DNA of 55,290 nucleotides from Natronoflexus pectinivorans (lineage in GTDB: Bacteria > Bacteroidota > Bacteroidia > Bacteroidales > Marinilabiliaceae), in the NCBI RefSeq assembly GCF_004345615.1, contig NZ_SLWK01000018.1:7705-62994 (forward strand). The letters run 5' to 3'. Position 1 is the stretch's first letter. Every line of letters starts with the position of its first letter. The position numbers were made by a program, and so were the translations under genes. The notes beneath the pieces are model-generated. The model saw only the letters and a program-made list of their open reading frames with translations, did no database searches and had not been told where the DNA came from. This document shows positions 1 through 9,347 of this stretch, in pieces.

Positions 1-648
1 CACAGAGCCACACAGAGGATATCACAGAGATACACAGAGAAAAAATATAAACTCAGTGAAACTCCGTGTCACCTCAGTGTTCTCCGTGTAACAAAACTAT
101 AACAAAAGAAGATACACAGAGCCACACAGAGGATATCACAGAGATACACAGAGAAAAAATATAAACTCAGTGAAACTCCGTGTCACCTCAGTGTTCTCCG
201 TGTAACAAAAATATAACAAAAGAAGTGACACAGAGCCACACAGAGAAAAAATATAAACTCAGTGAAACTCCGTGCCACCACCGTGTTCTCCGTGTAACAA
301 AAATATAACAAAAGAAGTGACACAGAGCCACACAGAGGATTTCACAGAGATACACAGAGAAAAAATATAAACTCAGTGAAACTCCGTGCCACCACCGTGT
401 TCTCCGTGTAACAAAAATATAACAAAAGAAGTGACACAGAGCCACACAGAGGATTTCACAGAGATACACAGAGAAAAAATATAAACTCAGTGAAACTCCG
501 TGCCACCACCGTGTTCTCCGTGTAACAAAAATATAACAAAAGAAGATACACAGAGCCACACAGAGGATATCACAGAGATACACAGAGAAAAAATATAAAC
601 TCTGTGCAACTCCGTGTCACCTCAGTGTTCTCCGTGTAACAAAAAAAC
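1..648. repeat. Array of 114-bp 'cacagag/ctccgtg' repeats
   Basis: Six head-to-tail copies start at about 1, 115, 229, 321, 435 and 549. Copies 1, 2, 4 and 5 are 114 bp. Copy 3 is 92 bp because it lacks a 22-bp piece of the left arm. The last copy runs into the start of the downstream RND gene. Each unit has a left arm rich in ACACAGAG, an A-rich middle, and a right arm rich in CTCCGTGT, which is close to the reverse complement of the left arm, so each unit could fold as a long imperfect hairpin. Related copies lie at 7455-7632 and 18206-18597. No gene of its own is seen here. The array starts before the window, so its full length is unknown. Confidence 0.9.
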
Positions 649-664
649 AACATTAAAAGAAAAA

Positions 665-3600
665 ATGAAAAACTCCTTCTCCATAAACATCATCTTCATC
701 CTTCTCACCATCATCGGGTTGGTGCTAATTCCGCAGCTCACTGTTCAGCTTCATCCGCAGCAAACCGGAAATACCATTCATGTGGGCTATAGCTGGCCGG
801 GCATGGGAGCCGAGGTGGTAGATAAAGAGGTGACCTCACCCATAGAGGGAACACTGTCGGCCATGCGTGGTGTCAGTCGTATTACTTCTGAGTCCTATGA
901 AGGACGCGGATCCATCAGGGTATCCTTCAAAAAGGGCACAGATATGGATGCGGCACGTTTTGAGGCGTCAAGTCTTATGCGCAGCATTCATGGCAATTTA
1001 CCGGAGGGCGTGGCGTTGCCCCGTGTAAGTTATGGTTGGGGAGGATACGAAGACACCCCCCAACTATTAATCTACACCGTAAATGGAGAGGGAAGCAGCC
1101 ACGCCATCAAGCAGTATGTGGATCGCTATATTGTGCCGCGCATCAGCAATATGTCCGACATCAGCAGTGTATATTCCTACGGCGCAACCTCCCTCGAGTG
1201 GGAGCTGGAATACGATAAAAACAAATTGAACGCCGTTGGATTAAACGAAAACCATCTGCGGGATGCCGTTCGCAACCAGCTGGTCAGGCGCGAGTTGGGA
1301 ACCGCCGCCATTGAAAGGGGCTCTGATACCCGCACCATCAACCTCACCCTGAGTGGAATCCCTTCGGATTCTGTCGATTGGAGCCAATTTATTGTAGGGA
1401 ATTTCAACAACCGGGTCATCAGGTTAACCGACGTGGCATCGCCGCGGCTAAAAGAGAGTGAATCCCGTTCCTACTACCGGGTTAACGGACTCAGCTCCAT
1501 TTATCTTGTCATCCATTCCACACGGGAAGCAAACCAGGTGGAACTGGCAGCCCGGGTTAAAGAAGTCATTAAAGAGTTGCAGCCCGGCTTTCCCCCAAAC
1601 TTCTCCCTGCTTGTGAACTATGATGCATCGGAAGAGATCAGCACCGAGGTGCAAAAAATCAGTTCACGAGCCCTGTTGGCACTCATCATTCTGCTTTTGT
1701 TTGTGCTGTTGGTGAGCCGTAAATGGCGATACCTTTTCATCATAGCGTTAAGCCTTGTGGCAAATTTGAGCATCGCCGTCATCTTCTACTATTTTCTCGG
1801 GATTGAAATACATCTCTACAGTTTGGCAGGCATCACCGTTTCTTTGGGGATGATTATTGATAACACCATTGTTATGGCCGACCACATTCGGCATTCCGCA
1901 AACCGCAAGGCATTTCTGGCCATACTGGCCGCCACACTCACCACCATGGGAGCAATGATTGTTATCTTCTTCCTAAAAGAAGAACAAAGGCTCAATCTCA
2001 TCGATTTCGCCATTGTGATGCTGGTTAATTTGGGTGTTTCACTGTTCATTGCACTCTTTTTTGTGCCGTCCCTGCTTCACAGGCTTCCAATAAAACGCTC
2101 CTTCAGAGGTCGTATTATTCGCCGTAAGCGGCGAATTGTGAAATTTTCACGTTGGTACGAACGCTTTTTGCGTTTCGGATTCCGTTGGCGATGGGCATTT
2201 ATCCTGGTCATTGTATGGGGTTTCGGATTCCCGGTTTTCTTCCTGCCCGATAAATTAGATGTAAAAGAGGAGCAGAAGCCCCGGTGGTATCATAAAACTT
2301 ATAATCAAACATTGGGCAATCAAAATTACGTGTCGAATATAAAGCCCTGGGTAAACCGCGTATTGGGAGGCAGCTGGTATTGGTTCACCAACTATTTTTC
2401 ATCCTCCGGGTTTAACTGGGATTCATCGCGTACACGATTGTATGCCCGTGGCTCCATGCCCGATGGCTCAACCATTCACCAAATGAATGATGTCTTTGTA
2501 AGCCTGGAGAATTACCTGGCACAGTTCGATGAAATTGAACTGTTTACCACCCGCATCAACAACATAGACAATCCCACTCTGGAAATATCATTTACACCGG
2601 AGGCCGAAAACGGTGCTTTTCCGCACATCCTAAGAAATGAATTAATACGTGAGGCCATACAAATTGGGAGTGCCGACTTTTCAATTTACGGTGTGGGACA
2701 AGGATTCAGCAACGCTTTTCATGATGGCATGCGCAATAACCGCATTGAGTTCCACGGTTACAATTATGAACTGATGCTTGAGCAGGCCGGAATTTTCAGA
2801 GATTCGCTGCTGTTAAATCCACGCATACAGGAAGTCATCCTTCAAACCGGCAGTTCCTGGAGAGGGAAACCGCGTTACGGTTTCGTGATGGGGTTGAACC
2901 CCGATAAATTGGAAGAAGTTGGCAGTTCACTGCGAAATATATATTACGAGTTGCTGTTTCAGTCACCACGGGAAATCCATTCCGGAAATGTCAGGAATAA
3001 CAAATCCATGATTCCGGTCTATTTAAGAGAAGCTTCTGCCGGTTCCACATCCGTTTGGGACATGAACAACAACATGCTCAGTTCCGGTTCTGCCTCATTC
3101 CGCCTTAAAGATGTCGGATTTTTAAACCGTGAACGCACCGGCGATATGATAAGAAAAGAGAACCAGGAGTACCGGCTATTGGTTGAATACGATTTTATAG
3201 GCCCCTGGGAACTCAACAGGAGAGTTCGCGACAGGTATGTTGAAATGATAAACGACCAGTTGCCCGTGGGATTTTCGGCCATCGACCAAAGCTCATGGTG
3301 GGGATGGAACAGGGAAGAAAAAAGCCAGTACTGGCTTTTGCTCATCGTGGCAGTGGTGGTATTTGTGTTGTGCGCCATCCTATTCGAGTCTTTATTACAG
3401 CCATTGGCTGTAATAGCATCCATACCCGTTGCATTCACTGGATTGTTCCTCACATTTTCCATATTCAAAATAAACTTTGACCAGGGAGGATATGCAGCCA
3501 TGATTCTGCTGTGCGGACTCACCGTAAACGCCGTATTATATATCATAAACGATTATAACAACATGAAAGCAAAAAAGCCCAATTACAACAAGCTGAAATT

Positions 3601-3802
3601 GTTTTTAAAAGCATTTAACCACAAAATCATCCCCATCATTTTAACAACCCTATCCACCACAGTTGGTCTGCTCCCATTCCTGCTGGCAGGTAAAGACGAA
3701 GGCTTCTGGTTCTCATTGTCAGCCGGTGCCATCGGCGGATTGTTGTTCTCACTTTTGGCGGTGGTGGTGTGGTTGCCGTTGATATTGGTTAAGAAGGTTT
3801 GA
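665..3802 (+). CDS. RND-family efflux permease (first of two)
   Basis: This is an inner-membrane proton-driven RND transporter of about 1045 aa, the usual length for AcrB-type permeases. It has an N-terminal membrane helix, a first periplasmic porter loop (from about residue 30), a block of membrane helices around residues 340-470, a second large periplasmic loop, and a closing helix block. The TM4 motif reads GMIIDNTIV with a single Asp (D399) followed by Asn, where AcrB has two Asp. I start it at the ATG at 665. An in-frame GTG at 614 lies in the upstream repeat and would add only repeat-derived residues (MSPQCSPCNK). The stop codon lies in a short AAACTT-type repeat. A second permease and a TolC-like gene follow, so it probably works in a tripartite pump. 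The substrate (drug, metal or lipid) cannot be told from sequence. Confidence 0.93.
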   Translation: MKNSFSINIIFILLTIIGLVLIPQLTVQLHPQQTGNTIHVGYSWPGMGAEVVDKEVTSPIEGTLSAMRGVSRITSESYEGRGSIRVSFKKGTDMDAARFEASSLMRSIHGNLPEGVALPRVSYGWGGYEDTPQLLIYTVNGEGSSHAIKQYVDRYIVPRISNMSDISSVYSYGATSLEWELEYDKNKLNAVGLNENHLRDAVRNQLVRRELGTAAIERGSDTRTINLTLSGIPSDSVDWSQFIVGNFNNRVIRLTDVASPRLKESESRSYYRVNGLSSIYLVIHSTREANQVELAARVKEVIKELQPGFPPNFSLLVNYDASEEISTEVQKISSRALLALIILLLFVLLVSRKWRYLFIIALSLVANLSIAVIFYYFLGIEIHLYSLAGITVSLGMIIDNTIVMADHIRHSANRKAFLAILAATLTTMGAMIVIFFLKEEQRLNLIDFAIVMLVNLGVSLFIALFFVPSLLHRLPIKRSFRGRIIRRKRRIVKFSRWYERFLRFGFRWRWAFILVIVWGFGFPVFFLPDKLDVKEEQKPRWYHKTYNQTLGNQNYVSNIKPWVNRVLGGSWYWFTNYFSSSGFNWDSSRTRLYARGSMPDGSTIHQMNDVFVSLENYLAQFDEIELFTTRINNIDNPTLEISFTPEAENGAFPHILRNELIREAIQIGSADFSIYGVGQGFSNAFHDGMRNNRIEFHGYNYELMLEQAGIFRDSLLLNPRIQEVILQTGSSWRGKPRYGFVMGLNPDKLEEVGSSLRNIYYELLFQSPREIHSGNVRNNKSMIPVYLREASAGSTSVWDMNNNMLSSGSASFRLKDVGFLNRERTGDMIRKENQEYRLLVEYDFIGPWELNRRVRDRYVEMINDQLPVGFSAIDQSSWWGWNREEKSQYWLLLIVAVVVFVLCAILFESLLQPLAVIASIPVAFTGLFLTFSIFKINFDQGGYAAMILLCGLTVNAVLYIINDYNNMKAKKPNYNKLKLFLKAFNHKIIPIILTTLSTTVGLLPFLLAGKDEGFWFSLSAGAIGGLLFSLLAVVVWLPLILVKKV

Positions 3803-3853
3803 TGTTGAAAGTTTGAAGTTCAAGGTTTGATGTTTTGTAATAAAGTATAAATT

Positions 3854-4243
3854 ATGGCGACTATTAATAGGTTTGAAGATATTGAGGCATGGCAATTGGC
3901 AAGACAATTATGTGTTGAAGTTTTTAAAATTACGGTATCCGATAATTTTAAAAATGATTTTTCGCTTAAAGATCAAATCAAGCGTTCATCTGGTTCAATT
4001 ATGGATAACATCGCCGAAGGTTATGGGAGAGATGGCAACAAAGAGTTTATTCAATTTCTATCGTACGCAAAAGGATCAGCCTCTGAAGTTCAATCTCAAT
4101 TATATAGAGCCCTTGATTTAAAATATATCAATGAAACAACATTTAATGAGGTTTACAACCTTGCAAAAAACATAAAAGGAAAAATCACCAACCTTATGAA
4201 ATATCTTTCAAATTCAAATTTTCGTGGAACTAAATACCAATAA
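3854..4243 (+). CDS. Four-helix-bundle protein (S23/IVP family)
   Basis: This 129-aa protein resembles the four-helix-bundle family first named for ORFs in 23S rRNA intervening sequences. It shows the hallmark opening (FEDIEAWQLAR), the central segment QIKRSSGSIMDNIAEGYGR at about residues 44-62, and the FLSYAKGSASEVQSQL helix. It is all-helical, soluble and probably oligomeric. The family includes the Avd accessory protein of diversity-generating retroelements, but no reverse transcriptase or template/variable repeat pair was seen here. It sits between two RND permease genes, is AT-richer than both, and has AAACTT-type repeats on both sides. It therefore looks like an inserted passenger rather than part of the pump. 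Its cellular role is unknown. Confidence 0.85.
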   Translation: MATINRFEDIEAWQLARQLCVEVFKITVSDNFKNDFSLKDQIKRSSGSIMDNIAEGYGRDGNKEFIQFLSYAKGSASEVQSQLYRALDLKYINETTFNEVYNLAKNIKGKITNLMKYLSNSNFRGTKYQ

Positions 4244-4402
4244 CCTTAAACTTAAAACATAGAACTTAAAACCTTAAACATAGAACCTTAAACTTTAAAC
4301 CTATCCCGATTCTCGGGACTTCGCTAAGCTGCGAAACCTAAAACTTTAAACCTAGAACTTTAAACTTTAAACCTAAAACATAGAACATAGAACAGAAAAA
4401 AC
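4244..4402. repeat. AAACCTTAAAC / AACATAGAAC repeat array with hairpins
   Basis: The whole gap between the four-helix-bundle gene and the second RND gene is made of degenerate units such as CCTTAAAC, TTTAAAC, CTAGAAC and ACATAGAAC. In the middle (about 4306-4336) sit two small hairpins: TCCCGA-TTC-TCGGGA and TTCGC-TAAGCT-GCGAA. Related arrays occur at 3806-3835, 9890-9965, 17650-17690, 26915-27040 and, in reverse orientation, after 42870 and 44150. Confidence 0.8.
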
Positions 4403-7400
4403 ATGATTGATTTTTTAATTCGCCGCCCCATTGCCGTCATTATGACATTTTTGGCAATATTAACACTCGGAATTGTGGCATCCCGGTTATTGCCGGTGTC
4501 GTTAATGCCGGAGATAGATATTCCCGAGATTACCATACAGTTGAACCGCCCGGGAGAATCGGCCCGTCAAATAGAGGAGGGCATCATTGCGCCCATGCGT
4601 TACAACTTAATGCAGGTGCCGCATCTGGAGGAGCTCACTTCCGAAAGCTCTGATGGCAGGGCGGTCATTCGCTTGCGCTTCAGTTTTGGAGCCGATATAA
4701 ACTATGCTTTTATCGATGTCAATGAAAAAACCGACGAAGCCATGCGTCATCTGCCTGCCGACATGGAACGCCCGGCCATTATAAAAGCCACGGCATCGGA
4801 TTTGCCCGTCTTCTACATCAATATCTGGATGGATGACAGCGACGAAGTAAAATTCATGGAGTTGAGTGACCTCACCCGTTCGGTCATCATCAAACGTCTG
4901 GAGCAACAGCAGGAAGTCGCCATGGTGGATGTTACAGGGCACATGCAACCGGAACTGTACATTGAACCAAATGAACAATTACTGCGGTCGCTGGGTGTTT
5001 CGCATCAGGTAATTGTAAATGCACTGGAGCAAAACAACCTCTCCATGGGCTCCATTGAGGTGGCCGACGGCCAATACCGGTTCAACATCCGGTTTGCCAA
5101 CCGTCTGCGAACGGTGGATGATGTAAAGGATATCCGCTTAAAAATAGGAACCCGCCTCATGCGGATGGAGGAGCTGGCTAAAATCGGGTTGCGACCGAAA
5201 CAACAGGAAGGAGTTTTCCTGCGAAATGGTGTTCCGGCCATGTCACTAGCCGTAATAAAGCAGTCCGACGCCCGCATGGATGTGCTCAAAGAAAGGGTTG
5301 AAGGGCTCCTGTGGCATTTCAGAAACAATTATCAGGGCATCCATTTCGAAATTGTGCGCGACCAAACCGCCATCCTCGATTATTCCATCAGCAACCTGCA
5401 AACCAACCTGCTTTTTGGAGGGATGCTGGCCTTTTTAATCCTCTTCTTTTTCCTGAAAGACGCCCGCTCCCCGTGGCTTATTGGAATATCGGTGCCGGCA
5501 TCGCTCATCATCAGCCTCCTGTTTTTCCATTTGGCCGGCTTGTCCATTAACATCATATCACTTTCTGGGTTAATTCTTGGCATTGGAATGATCATCGACA
5601 ACTCCATCATTGTCATCGATAACATCACACAATATACCGAAAGAGGGGAAACACTGGCCAATGCATGCATAAAAGGAACCAACGAGGTCATAAGGCCACT
5701 CATCTCTTCTGTACTGACCACATGTGCCGTGTTTGTGCCATTGATTTTTATCAGTGGCGTGTCGGGTGCTCTTTTCTATGACCAGGCCATGGCCGTAGGC
5801 ATTGGCCTGTTGGCATCGCTCATTGTTTCCATTACCCTGATTCCCGTTCTGTTTCATCTTTTTAACCGAAAATCAAAAAACGAAGAACAACTCAGAAAAG
5901 GCAGGGTTACCCGATTTTTGGAGAAAATTAATCTTTTCAAAACTGAAACCCTTTATGAAAAGGGTTTCGAAAAGGTCTTTCGCCATCGGATCGCTTTTAT
6001 CTTGTTATTCCTTGGTCTGATAATACCTGCGTTTTTACTGGCATTTTACATGCCAAAAGAACGTTTTCCCGCCTTTACCCACAACGATGTGTTCCTGGTA
6101 ATTGACTGGGATGCCAACATCACCCTCAGCGAAAACATTCAGCGGGTAAACAGCATTAAAACAGAGGCCGCGAGGTTGATTCAATTCAGCAACAGTTACA
6201 CCGGAACCCAGAACTATATGTTGCATAAGGATTTGGACCAGTCCATTTCGGAGGCAAAAGTATATTTAAAATGCAACAATGAAGATGATGTGGAGAAGCT
6301 TAAAAAGCATCTCTCCGGGGTTATTGCTTCAACATGGCCCGGCGCCATATTCACTTTTGAAGCGCCGGAAACAATTTTCGAAAAATTATTTCATCAGGAC
6401 GAAGCCCAGATGGTGTTTCGTGTAAGTGATGAAAGTGAACGGGGAATTCCTGAATTATCAAAAACGACTGAAATTGTTCAGTTTTTGTCCGAAACAATTC
6501 CGGGTGCAGAGGTTATGCCTCCTGCATCAGATACGCACATTGAAATAAGAGCCCGCAGCGAAATGATGGCCCTCTACAATGTGGACCACCAGGTTTTGTA
6601 TAACCGTCTGCTTTCTGCAATGAATGCCTTCCAGGTGGGCGTTTTGCATACCGGAGCCGGTTATGTGCCAATGGTCATCGGAAATTCACCGGTGCCGGTC
6701 AACCGCATGTTCAACGAACTCAAAGTGATAAACCGCGAAAACACAGAAATCCCGGTCAGCACATTGATTTCAGTTAATAATCGCAACGACTATAAAGTCT
6801 TATACGGGAGTACGCAAGGTGCTTTTGTTCCGCTTAATATTGACAGAATTCCCCGAAGAAACGTTGGCGGATGGCTCGAAACCACCGGGGGAGAGTTAAA
6901 GGAAAGGTTTGACGTAAATGTAAACTTTTCAGGAAACTGGTTTGCTGCCAGGCAGATGCTGAAAGAGATGTCTGTGGTGATTCTAATCTCCCTGCTGCTG
7001 CTCTATTTCATTCTGGCCGCCCAGTTTGAATCACTGAGACAACCGCTTATTATTCTTCTGGAAGTCCCCATTGATGTGGCAGGAGCCTTATTTCTGCTAT
7101 GGATTTTCGGGGGAACCATCAACATTATGTCGATGATAGGAATTGTGGTAATGAGCGGAATCATTGTAAACGACTCAATATTAAAAATTGATACCATTAA
7201 CAGGCTTTACCGTGCAGGCATGCCGTTGGAAAAGGCCATAAAAGAAGGAGGCCGGCGACGGCTAAAACCCATCATCATGACCAGTATCACAACCATTCTG
7301 GCACTGACGCCCGTGATGTGGGGCAGCGGCATGGGCAGCGAACTTCAAAAACCCCTGGCACTTACAGTTATTGGCGGAATGGTGCTGGGCACATTTGTGA

Positions 7401-7453
7401 GTTTGTACTTTATTCCGTTGTGTTATTATTATTTGTGCAAAAAAGGAACATAA
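4403..7453 (+). CDS. RND-family efflux permease (second of two)
   Basis: A full-length 1016-aa RND inner-membrane permease. It opens with the classic MIDFLIRRPIAVIM segment, followed by a porter loop (INLNRPGESARQIEEGI-like region at about residues 45-65), helices TM2-TM6, a second periplasmic loop and TM8-TM12. The TM4 motif is GMIIDNSIIVIDN with a single Asp (D399) followed by Asn, as in the first permease. The TM10 region has VNDSILKID. It differs clearly from the first permease in sequence, so the two may form a heteromeric pump like MdtBC; this is inference. The stop codon is followed at once by a 'cacagag' repeat that separates it from the TolC-like gene. No adaptor protein is encoded between the three genes. 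Confidence 0.95.
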   Translation: MIDFLIRRPIAVIMTFLAILTLGIVASRLLPVSLMPEIDIPEITIQLNRPGESARQIEEGIIAPMRYNLMQVPHLEELTSESSDGRAVIRLRFSFGADINYAFIDVNEKTDEAMRHLPADMERPAIIKATASDLPVFYINIWMDDSDEVKFMELSDLTRSVIIKRLEQQQEVAMVDVTGHMQPELYIEPNEQLLRSLGVSHQVIVNALEQNNLSMGSIEVADGQYRFNIRFANRLRTVDDVKDIRLKIGTRLMRMEELAKIGLRPKQQEGVFLRNGVPAMSLAVIKQSDARMDVLKERVEGLLWHFRNNYQGIHFEIVRDQTAILDYSISNLQTNLLFGGMLAFLILFFFLKDARSPWLIGISVPASLIISLLFFHLAGLSINIISLSGLILGIGMIIDNSIIVIDNITQYTERGETLANACIKGTNEVIRPLISSVLTTCAVFVPLIFISGVSGALFYDQAMAVGIGLLASLIVSITLIPVLFHLFNRKSKNEEQLRKGRVTRFLEKINLFKTETLYEKGFEKVFRHRIAFILLFLGLIIPAFLLAFYMPKERFPAFTHNDVFLVIDWDANITLSENIQRVNSIKTEAARLIQFSNSYTGTQNYMLHKDLDQSISEAKVYLKCNNEDDVEKLKKHLSGVIASTWPGAIFTFEAPETIFEKLFHQDEAQMVFRVSDESERGIPELSKTTEIVQFLSETIPGAEVMPPASDTHIEIRARSEMMALYNVDHQVLYNRLLSAMNAFQVGVLHTGAGYVPMVIGNSPVPVNRMFNELKVINRENTEIPVSTLISVNNRNDYKVLYGSTQGAFVPLNIDRIPRRNVGGWLETTGGELKERFDVNVNFSGNWFAARQMLKEMSVVILISLLLLYFILAAQFESLRQPLIILLEVPIDVAGALFLLWIFGGTINIMSMIGIVVMSGIIVNDSILKIDTINRLYRAGMPLEKAIKEGGRRRLKPIIMTSITTILALTPVMWGSGMGSELQKPLALTVIGGMVLGTFVSLYFIPLCYYYLCKKGT

Positions 7454-7454
7454 A

Positions 7455-7632
7455 AGGTCACACAGAGATACTCAGAGTATTTCACAGAGATGCACAGAGA
7501 AAAAAAAACTCCGTGAATCTTATTGCTTGCTCAGTGTTCTCCGTGACACAAAAAGGTAACAAAAAGGTAATACAGAGAAAAAAACATAAACTCAGTGAGA
7601 CACCGTGTCTCCACCGTGTTCTCCGTGTAATA
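7455..7632. repeat. Two 'cacagag/ctccgtg' repeat units
   Basis: Two diverged units (about 7457-7550 and 7571-7631) of the same family as the array at 1-648. Each has a left ACACAGAG-rich arm, an A-rich centre and a right CTCCGTG-rich arm. They fill the gap between the second RND gene and the TolC-like gene. The right arm of the second unit supplies an in-frame GTG (7605) that would wrongly extend the TolC-like protein. Confidence 0.85.
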
Positions 7633-7646
7633 AAAACAAAACACCC

Positions 7647-9152
7647 ATGAAACAAAAATCATTCATCCTAATCTTTTTTCTACTGCATCAGATATGTAGT
7701 TTTTCGCAGGGCTCCATCCGTCTTACTTTGGACGATGCCTTGGAACTGGCCGGAGAGCAATCGCTGCAAACGTTTTTAAATAAGCACTATTACATGGCCG
7801 ACTACTGGGCGTATCGAAGTTACAGAGCAGATTACCTGCCGTCTGTAAACTTGCAGGCAACACCATTGAACTATTCCAATGCGTCGCAATTAAGGTATAA
7901 CTCGTCCAGCAGAACAGATGAATTTATCAGAACTGAGACATTGCGCTCCGATCTCAATTTAAACGTATCCCAGAAAGTAGCACTCACGGGCGGAACATTT
8001 TTTGTTCAGTCGGAACTCGGGCGAATTGAGAACTTTGGATTAAACGAATACACACAGTACTCCTCTCGTCCTTTCAGAATTGGTTATAACCAGGAGTTGT
8101 TTGGTTTCAATGCCATGAAATGGCAAAGAAAAATTGAGCCTCTGAAATTTGAAAAGGCCAAATTGGAGTATCTCCAGTCAACTGAAAACATGCACCTCAC
8201 CACAGTCAGGCACTATTTCGGCTTATTAAGTGCTCACGTACAGATGGAAATTGCCCGGGGAAACATCTCCAATACTGAGAATTTATTGCAGGTGGCAAAC
8301 AGACGTTTCGAACTGGGAACCGTAACCCGTGAAGAACTGTTGGATTTGCGCTTGTCGCACAACAATGCAATAATCGACCTGCAACAGGCAAAGCTCAACC
8401 ACCGGGAAGCAAAGGAGAACTTGCTCAATTTCCTGATGTTGCCCATTGACGTAGATGTTGAGGTATTTGTGCCTGAGAACATTCCCGTTGAGGAGATTGA
8501 TGTTCAGAAGGTCTTGGAGAAAGCCCTGGCAAATAATCCGGAAATACTTCAATTGGAACAGAACATTCTGGAAGGTCAGAGAAATGTTGAACAGGCCAAC
8601 AGGGCAAGGCACTTCAGTGCCGATGTGAATTTATCCTATGGTATTAGCAAAGACGATGGATTTGTAGGACAGAATGGGAGCTTGAGTAACGTTTACAGTC
8701 CCGAATTCGACAACTATCAACAGGTGCGTGTGGGGGTTAATATTCCCATCCTGGATTGGGGCAGAAACAGAGGCCAGTACGAAATGGCAAAATCGCGATA
8801 TCATATTGCCCAGGTTGCTTCGCAGCAGTCGTTGCAGCAATTTAATCAAAATGCTGTAACAAGAGCCATCACATTTAATATTCAGAAGTCGAGACTGGAG
8901 TCGGCAGCCCTTTCAGACACCCTTGCCAATGAGAGTTATGAGCTGACCATGACAAGATTTAAAAACGGACAAGTTGACGTATTAAGACTGACATCATCGC
9001 AAAGAGCCAAGGACAATGCCCGTCTTCAATACATCAATGCACTTTCCGAATACTGGAACAACTACTTCTACCTCAGAAGGCTTACGCTGTATGATTTTGC
9101 CAAAAACGAAGACATTGTGTTCAATGAAGACGAACTCCTCAACATAAGATGA
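7647..9152 (+). CDS. TolC-family outer-membrane efflux protein
   Basis: A 501-aa exported outer-membrane channel component for a tripartite pump. It has a Sec signal peptide (MKQKSFILIFFLLHQICSFS) ending near residue 20, then two long alpha-helical hairpin halves typical of OEP/TolC proteins (for example VANRRFELGTVTREELLDL around residues 215-233, and the matching TMTRFKNGQVDVLRLTSSQ near residues 432-450), with beta-strand segments between. The ATG at 7647 is chosen because the in-frame GTG at 7605 lies in the upstream repeat. It presumably pairs with the two RND permeases just upstream. Confidence 0.92.
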   Translation: MKQKSFILIFFLLHQICSFSQGSIRLTLDDALELAGEQSLQTFLNKHYYMADYWAYRSYRADYLPSVNLQATPLNYSNASQLRYNSSSRTDEFIRTETLRSDLNLNVSQKVALTGGTFFVQSELGRIENFGLNEYTQYSSRPFRIGYNQELFGFNAMKWQRKIEPLKFEKAKLEYLQSTENMHLTTVRHYFGLLSAHVQMEIARGNISNTENLLQVANRRFELGTVTREELLDLRLSHNNAIIDLQQAKLNHREAKENLLNFLMLPIDVDVEVFVPENIPVEEIDVQKVLEKALANNPEILQLEQNILEGQRNVEQANRARHFSADVNLSYGISKDDGFVGQNGSLSNVYSPEFDNYQQVRVGVNIPILDWGRNRGQYEMAKSRYHIAQVASQQSLQQFNQNAVTRAITFNIQKSRLESAALSDTLANESYELTMTRFKNGQVDVLRLTSSQRAKDNARLQYINALSEYWNNYFYLRRLTLYDFAKNEDIVFNEDELLNIR

Positions 9153-9347
9153 AAAATCGGGAGTAAATTAAAAATTAAAGTGTCTGGTCAACCATGAATT
9201 GACGGGTTTGTATTGTGCGTTTGGCGTTCCCCCTTGGGGGTTAGGGGAGAGCGAGCGAGATAATTCAGATTTGACTTGACCATAGATCTGTAAGGGGCGT
9301 AGCCCTGAAATCTAATGATTAACATACTGTAGTGAATAAATTAAATA

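Noticed and set aside
188-583. 131-codon minus-strand ORF through the 114-bp array
   Set aside because: 114 is a multiple of three, so a stop-free frame repeats itself. The translation (VTRRTRWWHG units) is the repeat read in frame and has no protein-like character.
1-648. CRISPR array
   Set aside because: Repeats of 92-114 bp follow each other directly, with no unique spacers and no cas genes.
3019-3546. 175-codon minus-strand ORF within RND permease 1
   Set aside because: It lies wholly inside a well-supported gene in another frame and has no recognisable domain.
3854-4243. Diversity-generating retroelement accessory gene (Avd)
   Set aside because: Same broad family, but no reverse transcriptase and no template/variable repeat pair is visible in the window.
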